From contig JAAROD010000058.1 of the NCBI GenBank assembly GCA_012274445.1, forward strand, positions 558,001-622,000: DNA of 64,000 nt, written 5' to 3'. The position numbers were made by a program, and so were the translations under genes. Of this stretch, positions 53,752 through 64,000 are shown one piece after another. How positions within the stretch are numbered: position 1 is the stretch's first letter; every line of letters starts with the position of its first letter. The notes beneath the pieces are model-generated. The model saw only the letters and a list, made by a program, of their open reading frames with translations, searched no databases and was not told the origin of the DNA. Origin of the DNA: Sclerotiophoma versabilis (Eukaryota > Ascomycota > Dothideomycetes > Pleosporales > Didymellaceae).

Positions 53752-55242
53752 TCACACCGTCTTCTTCTTGCCAATCGAAGTATCGATGCTGCCAACAGCC
53801 CAGACAAAAAAGAACGTGGCGAAAGCGCCAAGGGCAATGGTGACTGGCTTCCTGTAACCTGCAGTCCATGGGTAGTCATACGTGACAATCAGATCCCTAT
53901 CCCTGAAATCATCGACCAAGTTGAGAGCGGTCAAAGTCAAAGTGGTGCGGCCGACGGTATCCATGAAAGTCTTGTGCAGGCTTGTGGAGTTGTCGACGAT
54001 TGGCACCGTAGTCTGGAAGTTAACGTTGGTCGCACCTTCAGGCAGAATGACACGGAGGTTCACACGACCGTACGAAATTCCCTCAACAGCGCGAGGGCCC
54101 TCAAGAAATGGCACCTTAAGAACGTAGCTGTCACCCTTGGCCAGCTTGCGTAGATAGCTCGACAGATCTGCGTTCCACCCGACACGGAAACTGTATTTCC
54201 AAGTGCCGAAGACAGGGTAGCGGGGCTTCAGCTCGAGCATATTCTCTTTCTTTCCTGGGCGAAAGCGCGAGGTGGAAACGTTGCCAATATCGTCGGTAAA
54301 GTAGGGGTCCACTGCGCCGGGGGCAAGGGGCAGGTTCAGGCCCTTGAGAGCAAAGGTTGGCGGGTTCATATACGACTGCTTCTGCCACTCAACGCGAGAG
54401 AAGTGGTTTTTGAGCCCGGCGCCCTCGTTGACAAGCCAGTAGCGTTCTTCAGTGGCGAGATTGCCGCCCCAGTGCGAGACTTCGATGTCGCGTTCGAGCA
54501 GTGTGGATTGTATGACGGGCTTGGTGAACTCGTATCGCACACTTACGGGCTGCTCGGCGCCGGCGGGAACGTTGGTATAAAGACCGTAGGTGAAAGTCGA
54601 GCCCTGTTTTTGGGGGTCGGCTTTCTGCTCGTCATTGAGCTCAGCGGGGAGCGTGGTGTAGTCAGTGACATCGGCGTTGGGGAACTTGATCTTGGTGCGC
54701 TGCTTCTCAGTGAGGTAGGCGGAGGGCGTGTAGGCGCTGAAGGTATATTGGAGGTACTGCTTTGCTGTCTGAGCAAGCTCGGAGGGGACAGGCTTAAGGG
54801 AGGAGCGAATCGAGTACGAGATGCTGATTGTCTGCTGTTGACCAGGCGCGAGAGGCTCAGGGAGGTGGACGAGGTAGAACTCGGTGGTGCTGTCCTGGTC
54901 GAGGCCGACAACATCGACTTTAAACGTCCCCACTGCGGCGTTCTTCTTGTCTCTCACTTCAAATCCTCCAACCTTGGACAACAGGCTTTTGTCGAATGGG
55001 ACGTAGTATTCAGACTGCGGCTTCGAGTCAATGTTCTCGATGAGGACATTGACTGTCTCCCTAGGGTATGCTTTGTCCAGGTTGGTAGTTCTGACCAGGT
55101 GGGCGTTCTTGAAGACCTGCGGAGGCTTGAATGTGCTGGGAAGCACCTGCTTCGACTGCAGCGGTTCCGAGAGATTCAACTCGGCGCTCGCGAAGCTCGA
55201 CAATGCCGCAATGGCAGTTGCGAAAAGAGAAAACGACCTCAT
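53752..55242 (-). CDS. OST1: Oligosaccharyltransferase subunit (ribophorin I)
   Basis: An intronless gene for 496 aa. Ost1 is part of the ER complex that transfers the core glycan to Asn residues. Signal peptide 1-20 (ending FASA), a large luminal domain with the family blocks YYVPFDKSLLSKVGGFEVRD, EVSHWGGNLATEERYWLVN and FRVGWNADLSSYL, and a C-terminal membrane segment (VTIALGAFATFFFVWAV) with a short cytosolic tail ending GKKKTV. Two N-x-S/T sites occur in the luminal part. Length fits yeast Ost1 (476 aa). It is divergent from the pseudouridine enzyme gene with only 199 bp between the ATGs. Confidence 0.95.
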   Translation of the reverse strand: MRSFSLFATAIAALSSFASAELNLSEPLQSKQVLPSTFKPPQVFKNAHLVRTTNLDKAYPRETVNVLIENIDSKPQSEYYVPFDKSLLSKVGGFEVRDKKNAAVGTFKVDVVGLDQDSTTEFYLVHLPEPLAPGQQQTISISYSIRSSLKPVPSELAQTAKQYLQYTFSAYTPSAYLTEKQRTKIKFPNADVTDYTTLPAELNDEQKADPQKQGSTFTYGLYTNVPAGAEQPVSVRYEFTKPVIQSTLLERDIEVSHWGGNLATEERYWLVNEGAGLKNHFSRVEWQKQSYMNPPTFALKGLNLPLAPGAVDPYFTDDIGNVSTSRFRPGKKENMLELKPRYPVFGTWKYSFRVGWNADLSSYLRKLAKGDSYVLKVPFLEGPRAVEGISYGRVNLRVILPEGATNVNFQTTVPIVDNSTSLHKTFMDTVGRTTLTLTALNLVDDFRDRDLIVTYDYPWTAGYRKPVTIALGAFATFFFVWAVGSIDTSIGKKKTV

Positions 55243-55441
55243 ATTGGGTAGCAGCCAAGTTACCCAGTCATGTGCGAAGTCAGTAGAGGGAGGAGCGGTC
55301 GAGGTGGGTTGTCGCGTCGAAACGCCGTGGTTGCGTATGCTGATGCGTCGTGTCCACTCAGGAAGGGGCGTCCGTGCACGGAGAGCTGATAGCTCAAGCT
55401 CACCCTCCGCGGTTTATCCCCGCCATACTCATCCAGACGCC

Positions 55442-57996
55442 ATGAGACTCCTTTGCAGAGCTGTACCAAGACCCCGTCTGCCACAGCGGAATTGCGCGTC
55501 GCTGGGGAGGCGCCATTTGACCAACAATGGCTTCTTCCGCGTCTCGGAGGAGGTGCGAGAGGCTCTGAACTCGAAAAAGCCAGTCGTTGCACTTGAGTCG
55601 ACGATTTACACTCATGGTGCGATTGAATAGATTGAATTCGTTTGTACACGTGGTTGTTGATCGTTCATGCAGGTTTTCCGTACCCCGAGAACGTAGCCCT
55701 CGCATCCCTCCTCGAAAGCGTAGTCCGAGTCAATGGCGGGGTGCCTGCAACCATAGGCATTCTGGACGGTGTAGCACGTGTAGGCTTGACTCCTGAAGAG
55801 CTGATCACCCTCACCGAGTCTGCCGGCCAGCCGACAACCTTGAAGCTGTCCAGGCGAGACCTCAGCTACGTCTGTGGGCTGCGACTGACAGGCAAGAACT
55901 TCAATGGCGGCACAACAATCGCAAGCACCATGTTGCTCGCCGAGCTGGCTGGCATCAAGATCTTTGGGACAGGAGGCCTTGGTGGAGTCCACCGTGGCGC
56001 AGAGTCGAGCATGGATATCTCCGCTGACCTGACTGAGCTGGGCAGGACACCCGTCACCGTCATCTCCAGTGGCTGCAAGAGCTTCCTGGACATCCCACGC
56101 ACGCTTGAATACTTGGAGACCGAGGGTGTTGGTGTTGGCACTTTTGCAGACGGCCGTGAAGGCAGGGTAGACTTCCCAGCATTCTGGTCGAGGGACAGTG
56201 GCGTCAAGAGCCCAACGACTATCAAGGACGAGATTGAGGCCGCTGCTATCATACGTATGCACCTCGACCCATTTCGTACGCTACATATATTAACACCGTC
56301 TAGACGCACAGCATATGATGCAAATTAGGTCCGGCCTGCTCTTTGCCAACCCGGTCCCAATTGAAGCTGCTATTCCCAAGTCCGAGATGGACGTCGTCAT
56401 TCAGGAAGCTCTGAAGCAAGCAGATGCCCAAGGCGTGTCTGGAAAGGATAACACACCTTTTGTCTTGACAAAGGTGAAGGAGCTTACCAAGGGCAAATCT
56501 ATCCCAGCCAATAGAGCGTTGATCGAATCCAACGTGAGGAGGGCTGCCATCGTTGCCCGCGAGTTGTCCGTTCTGGAGAAAAAGCATGCAGAAGCCCAAG
56601 GGTGAGCCAGGCACTCTTGTTGCTCAACTGTAGAAACTGGCGCTGATCGTAAGTACGTAGACTTAGATTCTCCTACTTCACTCCAGTGCAAGCAAACACT
56701 GCCACGAAAGAAGTGCTCACCAATGCAACACCATCGATACTCACACCACCACCTGCGCCCCCGACCGCTACGTTATCTTCTATCTCTGGCGTTGTCGCAC
56801 CTGTCGATATCGTTGTTGCCGGTGCACTTGCGGTCGATTTCTCGTGTGACTACGCTCCATTCGCAAATGCATCAAGCCATGTTGAACCGCTGCCTCATAC
56901 TTCCAATCCAGCAGTAATAAGCCAGAGCCTAGGAGGCGTAGCTCACAACATCGCCAAAGCTGCCCACCTCCTTGGCTCATCCGTGCGTCTCTACAGTGCA
57001 GTTGGTAGCGACCTTAGCGGCCGCGCTGCAGTGAGCCAACTGGAAGACGAGGGCATGTCCACAACCGGCATTGAGACACTGCCTGCGCCAGCACGAACGG
57101 CCCAATACGTCGCTGTGAACAATGCGAACAAGGACCTCGCGCTTGCCATGGCCGACATGTCCATCCTTGAAACCATTCCCCAAAGTCTAACGTCTTCCCT
57201 ATCCAACACCCTGTTCGCCGATCCCACGACGAAGCCAAAAGCCTTCGTAGCAGACGCGAACTGGTCGTCCGCCGCACTTCACACCTGGCTCTCAACTGCG
57301 CACGCAGCATCAACCACGACCATCTTCGAGCCCGTCTCCACTGCAAAAGCGCTGCGCATCTTCCCCACCGACTCGCAGACCATATCAACATACCCTAAAC
57401 CCCTTGCCAGTATCATAACTCCCAACAACCACGAACTCATGGCGCTCCATGCTCATGCCCATGCAAAAGCCCTCTTCGACATGCCGTCCTGGTTCGCCGT
57501 AATTGATGCGCTGGGTATCCCGTTAACGGGTCTGCGGGTACCATTAGCGATGGTGACGAGCAGTGAGATCGTTGATGCGGGGATCCCTCAACAGGCGATT
57601 AAATTGCTTCCTTTCTTCCCCACCATCTTGACGAAATTAGGGCCACAGGGAGTGCTGATGACAAAGTTACTAGCGAACAACGCGCCGGAACTACAAGATG
57701 ATATTGAGAGACAGTACGTCCTAGCCCGCAACAACAACGGCGATGTAGCATCAGATGTTGGCGGTTTGTACGTGCGCTTGTTTCCTGTAGAGAAAGTGCT
57801 GCCACCCGAGGAAGTGGTCAGTGTGAACGGCATCGGGGATACTTTCTGTGGTGCGCTGGCTGTGGGTTTGGCTTCAGGCAAGAAGATTCAGAATGTAATC
57901 GGCTTCGCTCAGAAGGCTGCCAGTCTGAGTCTCAAGTCAAGGGAGAGTGTCAGTCCCAAACTTGGGGATCTTAGGGAAAGCATCAGAAGATTGTAG
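55442..57996 (+). CDS. Bifunctional pseudouridine-5'-phosphate glycosidase / pseudouridine kinase
   Basis: Four exons (55442-55616, 55673-56254, 56304-56601, 56667-57996) encode 794 aa. The N-terminal half is PsuG-like: ALESTIYTHGFPYPEN, TIGILDGVARVGL, GGTTIASTML, FGTGGLGGVHRGAE, TVISSGCKSFLDIPRTLEYL and RSGLLFANPVP, which splits pseudouridine 5'-phosphate to uracil and ribose 5-phosphate. The C-terminal half is a PfkB kinase (QSLGGVAHNIAKAAHLLG, and GIGDTFCGALAVGLASGK with the catalytic Asp), which phosphorylates pseudouridine. The fusion thus holds both steps of pseudouridine breakdown. The start has an Arg-rich, possibly mitochondrial leader. The last intron is 65 nt; its acceptor at 56666 was chosen because the nearer CCAG at 56686 breaks the frame. 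Confidence 0.92.
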
Positions 57997-58669
57997 CGAC
58001 GCGTCGGTTGTGTACGAATACCTCACAGGTTGGCCCATTCTATACCAAGCATACAGTCAAGTCCCCTGAATTCAACTACGTCTATTAGATCTACCAAGCT
58101 CAGAGATGGCCTACACTACATCAACCTTCTTCAACTGCTAGGTCAGGATGGACAAGTCCTCTAGCGAGGTTGAAACAAGGCTGAAAGACCCAGGCATATG
58201 CTGTCACTCTTTGAGAAGGGCATCTACAGCTCGAGACCAGATTCATCGAGATTCATATACGAGCGTGACTCGTTTCTACACAAATACACTACTACGTCAA
58301 AGCGCTTTTACTCGTCCCCACTAAAGAAAAGTTGTGTATTCCAAATGTTGAAATCCCCAAAGGACAAAAACTCCGGTTAGCGCCATTGCCTGTGAGACAT
58401 GCTCGGGGTATCGATGATGGCAGAGACAGAAACGTATACAAAAAGAAAGTGCAGGAGGTAGGTGCGGCGATGGCTGGCAGCGGCTGCTATTTCGAAAGAT
58501 GACGACAGTCCAGACTGATCGGCGGCTCTGCATGACCCCACAGAGGCTGTCGGTCGCAGGATGCGCCACCCAAGGGAGATGAGACAGCGTCTATGCGGCT
58601 CAAATGCCACATCCAAACTTAGCAAGCGTTCCAGCCCTATAGTACTCGGCCTACGCTTCCGATATGCGA
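57997..58669. other. Intergenic, nothing recognised
   Basis: 670 bp between convergent genes. No coding or repeat signal was seen. Confidence 0.5.
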
Positions 58670-59226
58670 TTAGCTCTCCATAGGGAAGGTCGCCGCAGGA
58701 CTCACGTGCTGCGAAGACTCTGGAGAGTTGTGCTTGGAGGAATCGGGGGTGGGCGTGGGTGTCTGGAAGACGATGTACAGATCGTCATAGCTGCCCATGA
58801 CCATGTGTTTCCACTTGGCCATAGTGGGCAGACCGACGTTGGCGACGGAGGACTTGGGAGAAATCTTGTCGGCGTACTGCTCCCTCTCCTCAGGCAGATA
58901 GAGATCTTCCTGGTGAATGTCCATACGGCTGGCGCCACGAGGGATGGGCTTCCTGGTAACGCGCATGAAGGGCAGATTGGGGTCTATTGTTGCGGCATGT
59001 TAGACAAAGGCATGAGCGAGCAACGTATGGGTAAAGGCTACTCACGCTTGTCGAGCTCAGCGCAGAGCGCTCCCTCGGTGGTGGATTCTAGGCCATTCGC
59101 TCCAGAACGGTACTTGTAAACAAGGATGGACTTGTTGCTATTCTCATCGAGATCGAAGAGGCTGCTGGCCTTGCTGGACGTGGTGCCCGATGTGGAGGTA
59201 GATTTGAAGGTCATGCTTTCCTGCAT
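58670..59226 (-). CDS. Small conserved fungal protein of unknown function
   Basis: Two exons (59226-59046, 58983-58670) give 164 aa. The 62-nt intron (GTGAGT, CTAAC branch, AATAG acceptor) is phase 1, and the joint reads AELDKHPNLPFMRVTRKP. I recognise no domain. The N-terminus is Ser/Thr-rich (MTFKSTSTSGTTSSKASSLF), the middle has a charged, ordered block (VYKYRSGANGLESTTEGALC, then DIHQEDLYLPEEREQYADK), and the tail is Ser/Pro-rich. No signal peptide or membrane segment. The clean splice joint and the compositional change at its ends support a real gene. A longer open frame upstream of 59226 is judged to be promoter. Confidence 0.7.
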
Positions 59227-60473
59227 GGAGATCGGATGGATGCCGAGTAGGTGAGGCTGAGACCAGTGGTGGGTAGATAGGGCTGTTGAAGGTGGGAGTG
59301 GGGAGTTTGGTGATTGTTTGCGGTGACACAGGGAGGACTGTGGGCTCGTTAGGCTTTGTATGGGCCGGTTGGGTGATCTGGTGATGTGCAGGCAAGTGAA
59401 GGCAGGAGTGGAGCGTGCAGTGAGCCGTGGGCAGTGAGCGGTCTGGGCTGGAAGCGGAAGGAACCTCCGCGAAGCTGCGTCACAACGGCTGCGCCTCTGG
59501 GGTGGCGGCGCAGGGTCGCGCAGCTGCAGGCAATCGCGTTGCTGCTGCGACCAGCAGGGATCTGGCGTGATTGGCAAGAGTCGGCGGCGGTGTGTGGTGG
59601 AGCGGTGATTGGTTGCGCGCCTTCGCTCTTCTTATGTGGAGACGAGACGGCCGACAAGACTGTAGTCCGGGCGGTGACTGCTCGCGACTGTCACCCAGGC
59701 ACGCAAGCTGGCAGGCGTGATGTGGGCGCTGGAGCACCAGCGGCCGGCCCTGTGCCTCTTGGACGGTGTGAGACGTCGCAGAGCGCCAAAGTGCCAAAGT
59801 GCAGCAGCTCCCAATCGGCAAAGAAAAGTAAGTGTTTGAGCCAACTGGAACCAGGTCTCGCAGCCCGGATGACTGTCCGCAACCAGGTCGGCGTGACCAG
59901 CAAGCATTTGTGAGCGCTCGCTTGGCTTCACACGGGGCAAGGGCAGTTCCGGACCGAGTCAGCTGGAGGCGTCTTGGGTCTTGGGTCGTCATCTTGGGAG
60001 ACGGTGCGTCGCCCCAGAGCTGCAAGCCGCGGCCCGCAGCTGAGGTCATCACTTTGTTCGGCGCCGTCGCACAGGCTCGGGCGGCCGCTGGGTGCTTCTC
60101 ATAGATGACCGCCTCCATCACCGAGCGCCGCGACGCCATTTGATAGTCAACATCTGTCAAAACAGGAACGGCCCAGGCGGTGCTGTGGTACAGAGCGCCG
60201 GTCGACGAATCAGGGCCGTGCCCCAGGGTTGGACTAGCCCTGGAGGCATTCAGGCGCATCAGCCACTCCCGCTTCCGCCCACTAGGCACGGTTGGAGCGC
60301 GCAGCTGGACATGAGGCTGCATGTGCCTTATGTACCGGCACGGAGCCCCTTCGCATGTCCGTTGCAACAAACAGCTGCGCGCGCGTCCGACCAAGAACCT
60401 CATTCCTGGGACTCGCGATCACGGTCAAGCAACGAGCGGCGTACAAAGCACCGACTGCCTCCCGACGTCCACC
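59227..60473. other. Divergent promoter region, about 1.25 kb, GC-rich
   Basis: A GC-rich stretch with long but uninformative open frames on both strands. They are Arg/Pro/Ser-rich with no ordered motif. Taken as non-coding; an uncharacterised 5' exon of the patatin gene is possible. Confidence 0.5.
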
Positions 60474-62407
60474 ATGTCCCTACAACTCCCCCAAGACTCG
60501 CCGTCGCGCCCGCTAAGCATACGAACCACGCGAACTTCGGCGACGATGGCGGATAAGACTGGGGAAGCGTGGAGAGGCGCCGTCGACAAGCAAAACTGCT
60601 GGGAGGACCTGATACTGACGTTGGGTATGTGTGCTTCCTGCCGCCGACGCGCCCTGTCTTGGCTCCGAGTCTGGCACGCTAACAGCACTCACTGCAGACG
60701 GCGGAGGCATTCGCGGCTACTCCAGCCTGCTCATCATTCAGCGGCTCATGCACGAGGTCGCCAAGTGCGAGCGACGACTGCAGGAAGAGGAAGGGCCTGT
60801 GCCTGGCAGCACCCGCAAGGACTTCGACGAGCACGAGCTGCTGCCATGCCACTATTTCGACTACATGTACGGCACCAGCACCGGAGGCCTCATCTCAGTC
60901 ATGCTGGCCCGCCTGCGCATGACCGTGCCACAATGCCTCGACATCTACAGGCGCGTCGGCCACGAGCTCTTTGGCCATCGCCGCAACATCCTTCCCCTGG
61001 CCACAAAGTACCACCACAAGCCACTCGAGAAGGCGGTACGTGAGATTGTGAGCCAGTATTGCAAGCTTCATCCGAACTGCAATGGCAAGGACTGGCATCC
61101 GTGGGACTGGGATCCTGTTGATGAAGAGTTGCCCAATCCTTCAGCAGCCTCTACAGTGAATACCAACTCGACCTATAAAGGCTCTCTGAACCCTGTCCCG
61201 ATCCAGCCCATCGACAGGATATGTCAATCGTAAGTCGGTTCCCACACACATCCAGTCTTACCCATGTCTTCTCCACCGACCTCGTACAGTCGTCCGGGTC
61301 ATCTGCATAAAGCTGCTGCGCTCGCAGAGCAGCTCTGGGGTTCCCCGCCCTGGACCTCTTCAGGTTGAGGCCTTCGCTGACTCGCTCTGGAGACACCGAC
61401 CATGGACGAGCAGGCACTGAATGGCGCTCCATGCTTGGTTTCGAAGAACGCAACTAACGAGATCTCGCAGTATCTGCCTTACTGCAACACACAACGGCCA
61501 AATCGACGAGGCATATCTGCTCCGCTCATACAACCATCGATATGATCAAGATATACTGCCGCCCTGGGTACGACCATATAACGAGGGCGCCGATAAACTT
61601 AAGATATGGCAGGTGACTCGGGCCACGTCAGCAGCACCATTCTATTTCGACATGCTTATTGCGGATGTTGGCAAGAAGCGTGGCTTCAAAGGCTTTAAAG
61701 ATGGTGGGATCCGCGAGAACAATCCTTCATACGCTGCCTACAGTGAACACGCATCGCTAAGAGGAGATGAACACGAACCAGCCCTACTCTTGTCAGTTGG
61801 CACTGGACGCCCAAACAACAATAACGACGGATTTGCGGCTGTCTGGCCAGGCCCTCTTGGGAAAATTCCGTTGTTGCAAAAGTGGAGCGAAAAATTCGCA
61901 GTCTTCAAGAATGTCTTGATCAAGTATACCGAGGGCGAGGCGCGCCACAAGACAATGCGCACCATCGCCAAAGGCGAGCACCGATGGTACAAGCGCTTGA
62001 ATGTTGATCAAGGCATGGAAGGACTTGCGCTTGACAACTGGGAGAAAGGGCCTTGGTTCAATATCCAGACCGGCGAAGAGAGTGTGGTCTCTGGCGGCAA
62101 AACGCTTTCACGCATGGAGAAGGCTAGCGGCGATTACCTGAACCGTGATCATGTCGAGACTCTAGATGGTGTGAAGGAGTACCAACCACCAAAGATCGTC
62201 CTTCAGCAGATCGCTGAGCGCCTCGTACGACACCGACGACTGCGCGAGGAGACCAAGAACGACAATCTCAGGCGCTGGCAGACTCATATGGGTCAGTGGC
62301 TGACCGGCGAGCTAAAGGACGAAGATTCAGCCATCCATGTGTCCCCACCCACAAGCCGGAAAGGATCCAGGTCCAAGTCCAGACCACCAACACCCGGACG
62401 TGCGTAA
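60474..62407 (+). CDS. Patatin-like phospholipase
   Basis: Three exons (60474-60624, 60698-61229, 61471-62407) encode 539 aa from the ATG at 60474; an in-frame ATG at 60546 (MADKTGEAW) would also serve. The catalytic features are complete: DGGGIRGY (oxyanion hole, formed over the first joint), GTSTGG (nucleophilic Ser) and DGGIRENNPS (catalytic Asp). It should hydrolyse acyl groups of phospholipids or other lipids; the exact substrate is unknown. The second intron (241 nt, CTAAC branch near its end) is long for this genome. I looked for a missing exon inside it and found none in frame. The C-terminus is Lys/Arg/Ser-rich. A GTAAGT beside the stop codon leaves open a further exon. Confidence 0.87.
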
Positions 62408-63001
62408 GTGGCACACCGCACACTCGATAACACTGCCTTGAAGACCTCCAGACTTACCGAAGTCACTATTTGAACATCACCTTTGACTTTGTGCTTGTTT
62501 AGCATGGCGTTCCGTGTTGCATTGGGCGAAACATTACCCATTACGCTTACCATTTGTTTACAGCATAGCGTTGGAGCATTTCAGCACTTTCCAGTATTGA
62601 TACACGAAATACTCATCCACCTTCTGCATTTACGAGAATTTGGCGTTTTGCGTAGCATTGATCTATATCCTACATAATCTTATCGACGTTGGGAGTGACG
62701 TACAAGTCACGGGGAAGCGCATCAAGGTTGCATAAAGACAGCCCAACGTAGGACCGTAGACATATCTTGGGTATCACATCGATTCACAATGTACATTCAT
62801 GAAATCCACACTTTGGGGTATTGCGCTACAACATTGACTGTGAATATTACAAGTCAGCAACCTGACTCCCTCCACAAGTACATAAAAGTCAACAATGCTA
62901 TACAACGTACACAGACCATGATGAGAATATCAGCACAAGCTCGACTGACCACAAACACCCCTACCACACTACTTCCCATACCACAATACTTCCCATACCA
63001 C
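62408..63001. other. Intergenic, nothing recognised
   Basis: About 590 AT-rich bases between the patatin-like gene and the VTC gene. No feature found. Confidence 0.5.
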
Positions 63002-64000
63002 CTAAGCACCGAGCTTACCCTTCAAGTCTCCCTTCAACCCACCATCATACCCACCCTTGCCTAGTCTATACCCAAAGCTTACCGCAACCGCAGCCAATAA
63101 TCCGAGACAAAGTAATGTCGGACCCCACTTGTCATGATATACAACAGCCCTCCTCTCTCTGATCTTACGAACTCTCCAAAGGTAAAGACCCACGGAGTAG
63201 AACAACGCCATACATGCAATTATTGTAAATGCCCAAGCGGCGGCGAACGCCAATCCATCGCCAAAATTGAGCAAAGTGGCAGCGATACTGCCGATCAGGA
63301 TGCTGAACTCGAGCCACGAAAGGAACGTACGCTCAGTTGCGAGCTGGACTTTGGGTTCAACACGGACGGGGACGTGGATGCGCTTCCCTTTAGGGGCTTT
63401 AAACCGCTTGACCTCGCCCGACTGTTTCCACGTCGGTACGCCAAGAGAGAAACCACCGTCGCCAACATCGGTCGGCTTGGGGTGAACGAGGAAGATGAAG
63501 CCATTGATGAGACTTGTACTGACTGTCTTGGCTGTGTGTTCTGCCCACTTCTTTGCGTAGTGGAGGCCTCCAACGCGCTTCGCTTCTTCGAGGTCGTCGT
63601 CTTCGTCGTCACTATCTGAGTCGTAGATGGGATAGTCGTTATCCTGATTGCGTTGGGCAGCGACTCGTTCTTCAACGTCAAGGGCGTTGGGGTCATTGCC
63701 ATTAGTGAGGGTACCATATTCCCTAGTACGGTCGATCTCGTTCTGCTCCATGACGTCGCGGGCTTCGCGGAGCCTTCTGAGCTGGTCATCGTCTTGACTG
63801 CTGTTGGCAGAAGGAAGGCCCATGACTGCATCATCGTCGTCACTGTCATCGTCAAGGGTGTTACTCGTGCTGATGTCATTGCTAGCACCTGGTCGCTCAA
63901 TACCGAACTTCTGGCTGACAGGCTTGCGGATGTCGACTTGCATTTGAGGGTACCAGTAGGGAAGCAGGTTGATCCTCGAAGGGTTCAGAGTGGCGGTTCC
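63002..64000 (-). CDS. VTC complex subunit, C-terminal part (Vtc4-like), cut by the window edge
   Basis: The open frame continues past position 64000; 333 codons are visible including the stop. VTC makes polyphosphate and moves it into the vacuole, with Vtc4 as the polymerase. Visible are the end of the polymerase tunnel domain (LLPYWYPQMQVDIRKPVS), an acidic linker, and a C-terminal membrane domain with the DUF202-type start RTFLSWLEFSILIGSI followed by three hydrophobic segments. The PQMxVDIRKP block suggests Vtc4 over Vtc2/3, but the catalytic residues lie outside the window, so the subunit call is tentative. No intron in the visible part. Confidence 0.82.
   Translation of the reverse strand, partial: GTATLNPSRINLLPYWYPQMQVDIRKPVSQKFGIERPGASNDISTSNTLDDDSDDDDAVMGLPSANSSQDDDQLRRLREARDVMEQNEIDRTREYGTLTNGNDPNALDVEERVAAQRNQDNDYPIYDSDSDDEDDDLEEAKRVGGLHYAKKWAEHTAKTVSTSLINGFIFLVHPKPTDVGDGGFSLGVPTWKQSGEVKRFKAPKGKRIHVPVRVEPKVQLATERTFLSWLEFSILIGSIAATLLNFGDGLAFAAAWAFTIIACMALFYSVGLYLWRVRKIRERRAVVYHDKWGPTLLCLGLLAAVAVSFGYRLGKGGYDGGLKGDLKGKLGA

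Noticed and set aside
56683..56688. CCAG at 56683-56686 as acceptor of the last intron in the pseudouridine enzyme gene
   Set aside because: It puts the kinase domain out of frame with the glycosidase; the TTAG at 56666 keeps both in frame.
59480..60403. Open frame of 307 codons on the minus strand
   Set aside because: Low-complexity Arg/Pro/Ala sequence with no ordered motif in the GC-rich promoter between two divergent genes.
61260..61350. Possible extra exon inside the second intron of the patatin-like gene
   Set aside because: A short open stretch after a CAG exists, but its end cannot be joined to the next exon in frame, and related proteins read straight through from ICQS to the CLTATH block.

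Overview
The window is nuclear DNA of a filamentous ascomycete, most likely a Dothideomycete (Pleosporales-like). The reasons are short GT-AG introns (mostly 46-65 nt, branch sites CTAAC/CTGAC), dense housekeeping genes with short intergenic gaps, an asco-laccase with a DSG-type C-terminus, and an intein in RNA polymerase I subunit RPA2, an insertion I know from Phaeosphaeria nodorum. I can support 26 protein-coding genes (one cut by the right edge), two tRNA genes and a small family of decayed dispersed repeats. Exon boundaries were placed by hand from splice signals, reading-frame continuity and family conservation.

Layout. 0.3-5 kb: mitochondrial 1-Cys peroxiredoxin, DEAH splicing helicase (Prp2/DHX16 type), small secreted protein. 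5-9 kb: a gene-poor stretch, then a secreted laccase. 9-12.5 kb: Rmt2 arginine methyltransferase, GFA-type Zn protein, nitronate monooxygenase. 14-21 kb: Cys-rich single-pass membrane protein, WDR5/Swd3-like WD40 protein, Isc1-type sphingomyelinase, TAF12. 21-31 kb: tRNA-Arg(ACG), Coq1-type polyprenyl diphosphate synthase, Vma12-type V-ATPase assembly factor, Vac14, a DENND6-like protein, tRNA-Ala(AGC). 31-41 kb: RCR-like membrane protein, Arl8 GTPase, RPA2 with intein. 41-48 kb: RapZ C-terminal-domain protein, alpha-COP. 48-64 kb: acidic unknown protein, spherulin-like cupin, tyrosyl-tRNA synthetase, Ost1, pseudouridine-catabolism fusion enzyme, small unknown protein, patatin-like lipase, and the C-terminal part of a VTC polyphosphate-complex subunit.

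Most notable result. Both tRNA genes carry, besides a normal short intron after anticodon-loop position 37, a second 53-nt insertion with the signals of a spliceosomal mRNA intron (GTAAGT or GTGAGT donor, CTAAC or TACTAAC branch site, CAG acceptor). In tRNA-Arg it splits the T-loop (B box). In tRNA-Ala it splits the D-arm (A box). Removing each insertion on paper restores a complete cloverleaf, including the G3-U70 identity pair of tRNA-Ala. The two insertions are unrelated apart from splice signals. This points to spliceosomal introns inside nuclear tRNA genes, interrupting their internal Pol III promoters, and I know of no established description of that.

Other points of interest are two GC-AG introns, a 9-nt microexon in alpha-COP, a four-copy degenerate repeat family, an RPA2 intein with an unusual C-terminus, and a eukaryotic RapZ-C domain protein. 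Several genes serve membrane traffic and lysosome/vacuole function (Vac14, Vma12, Arl8, alpha-COP, DENND6-like, VTC), but they are not organised as an operon or cluster. I see no secondary-metabolite cluster, no intact transposon and no CRISPR array.
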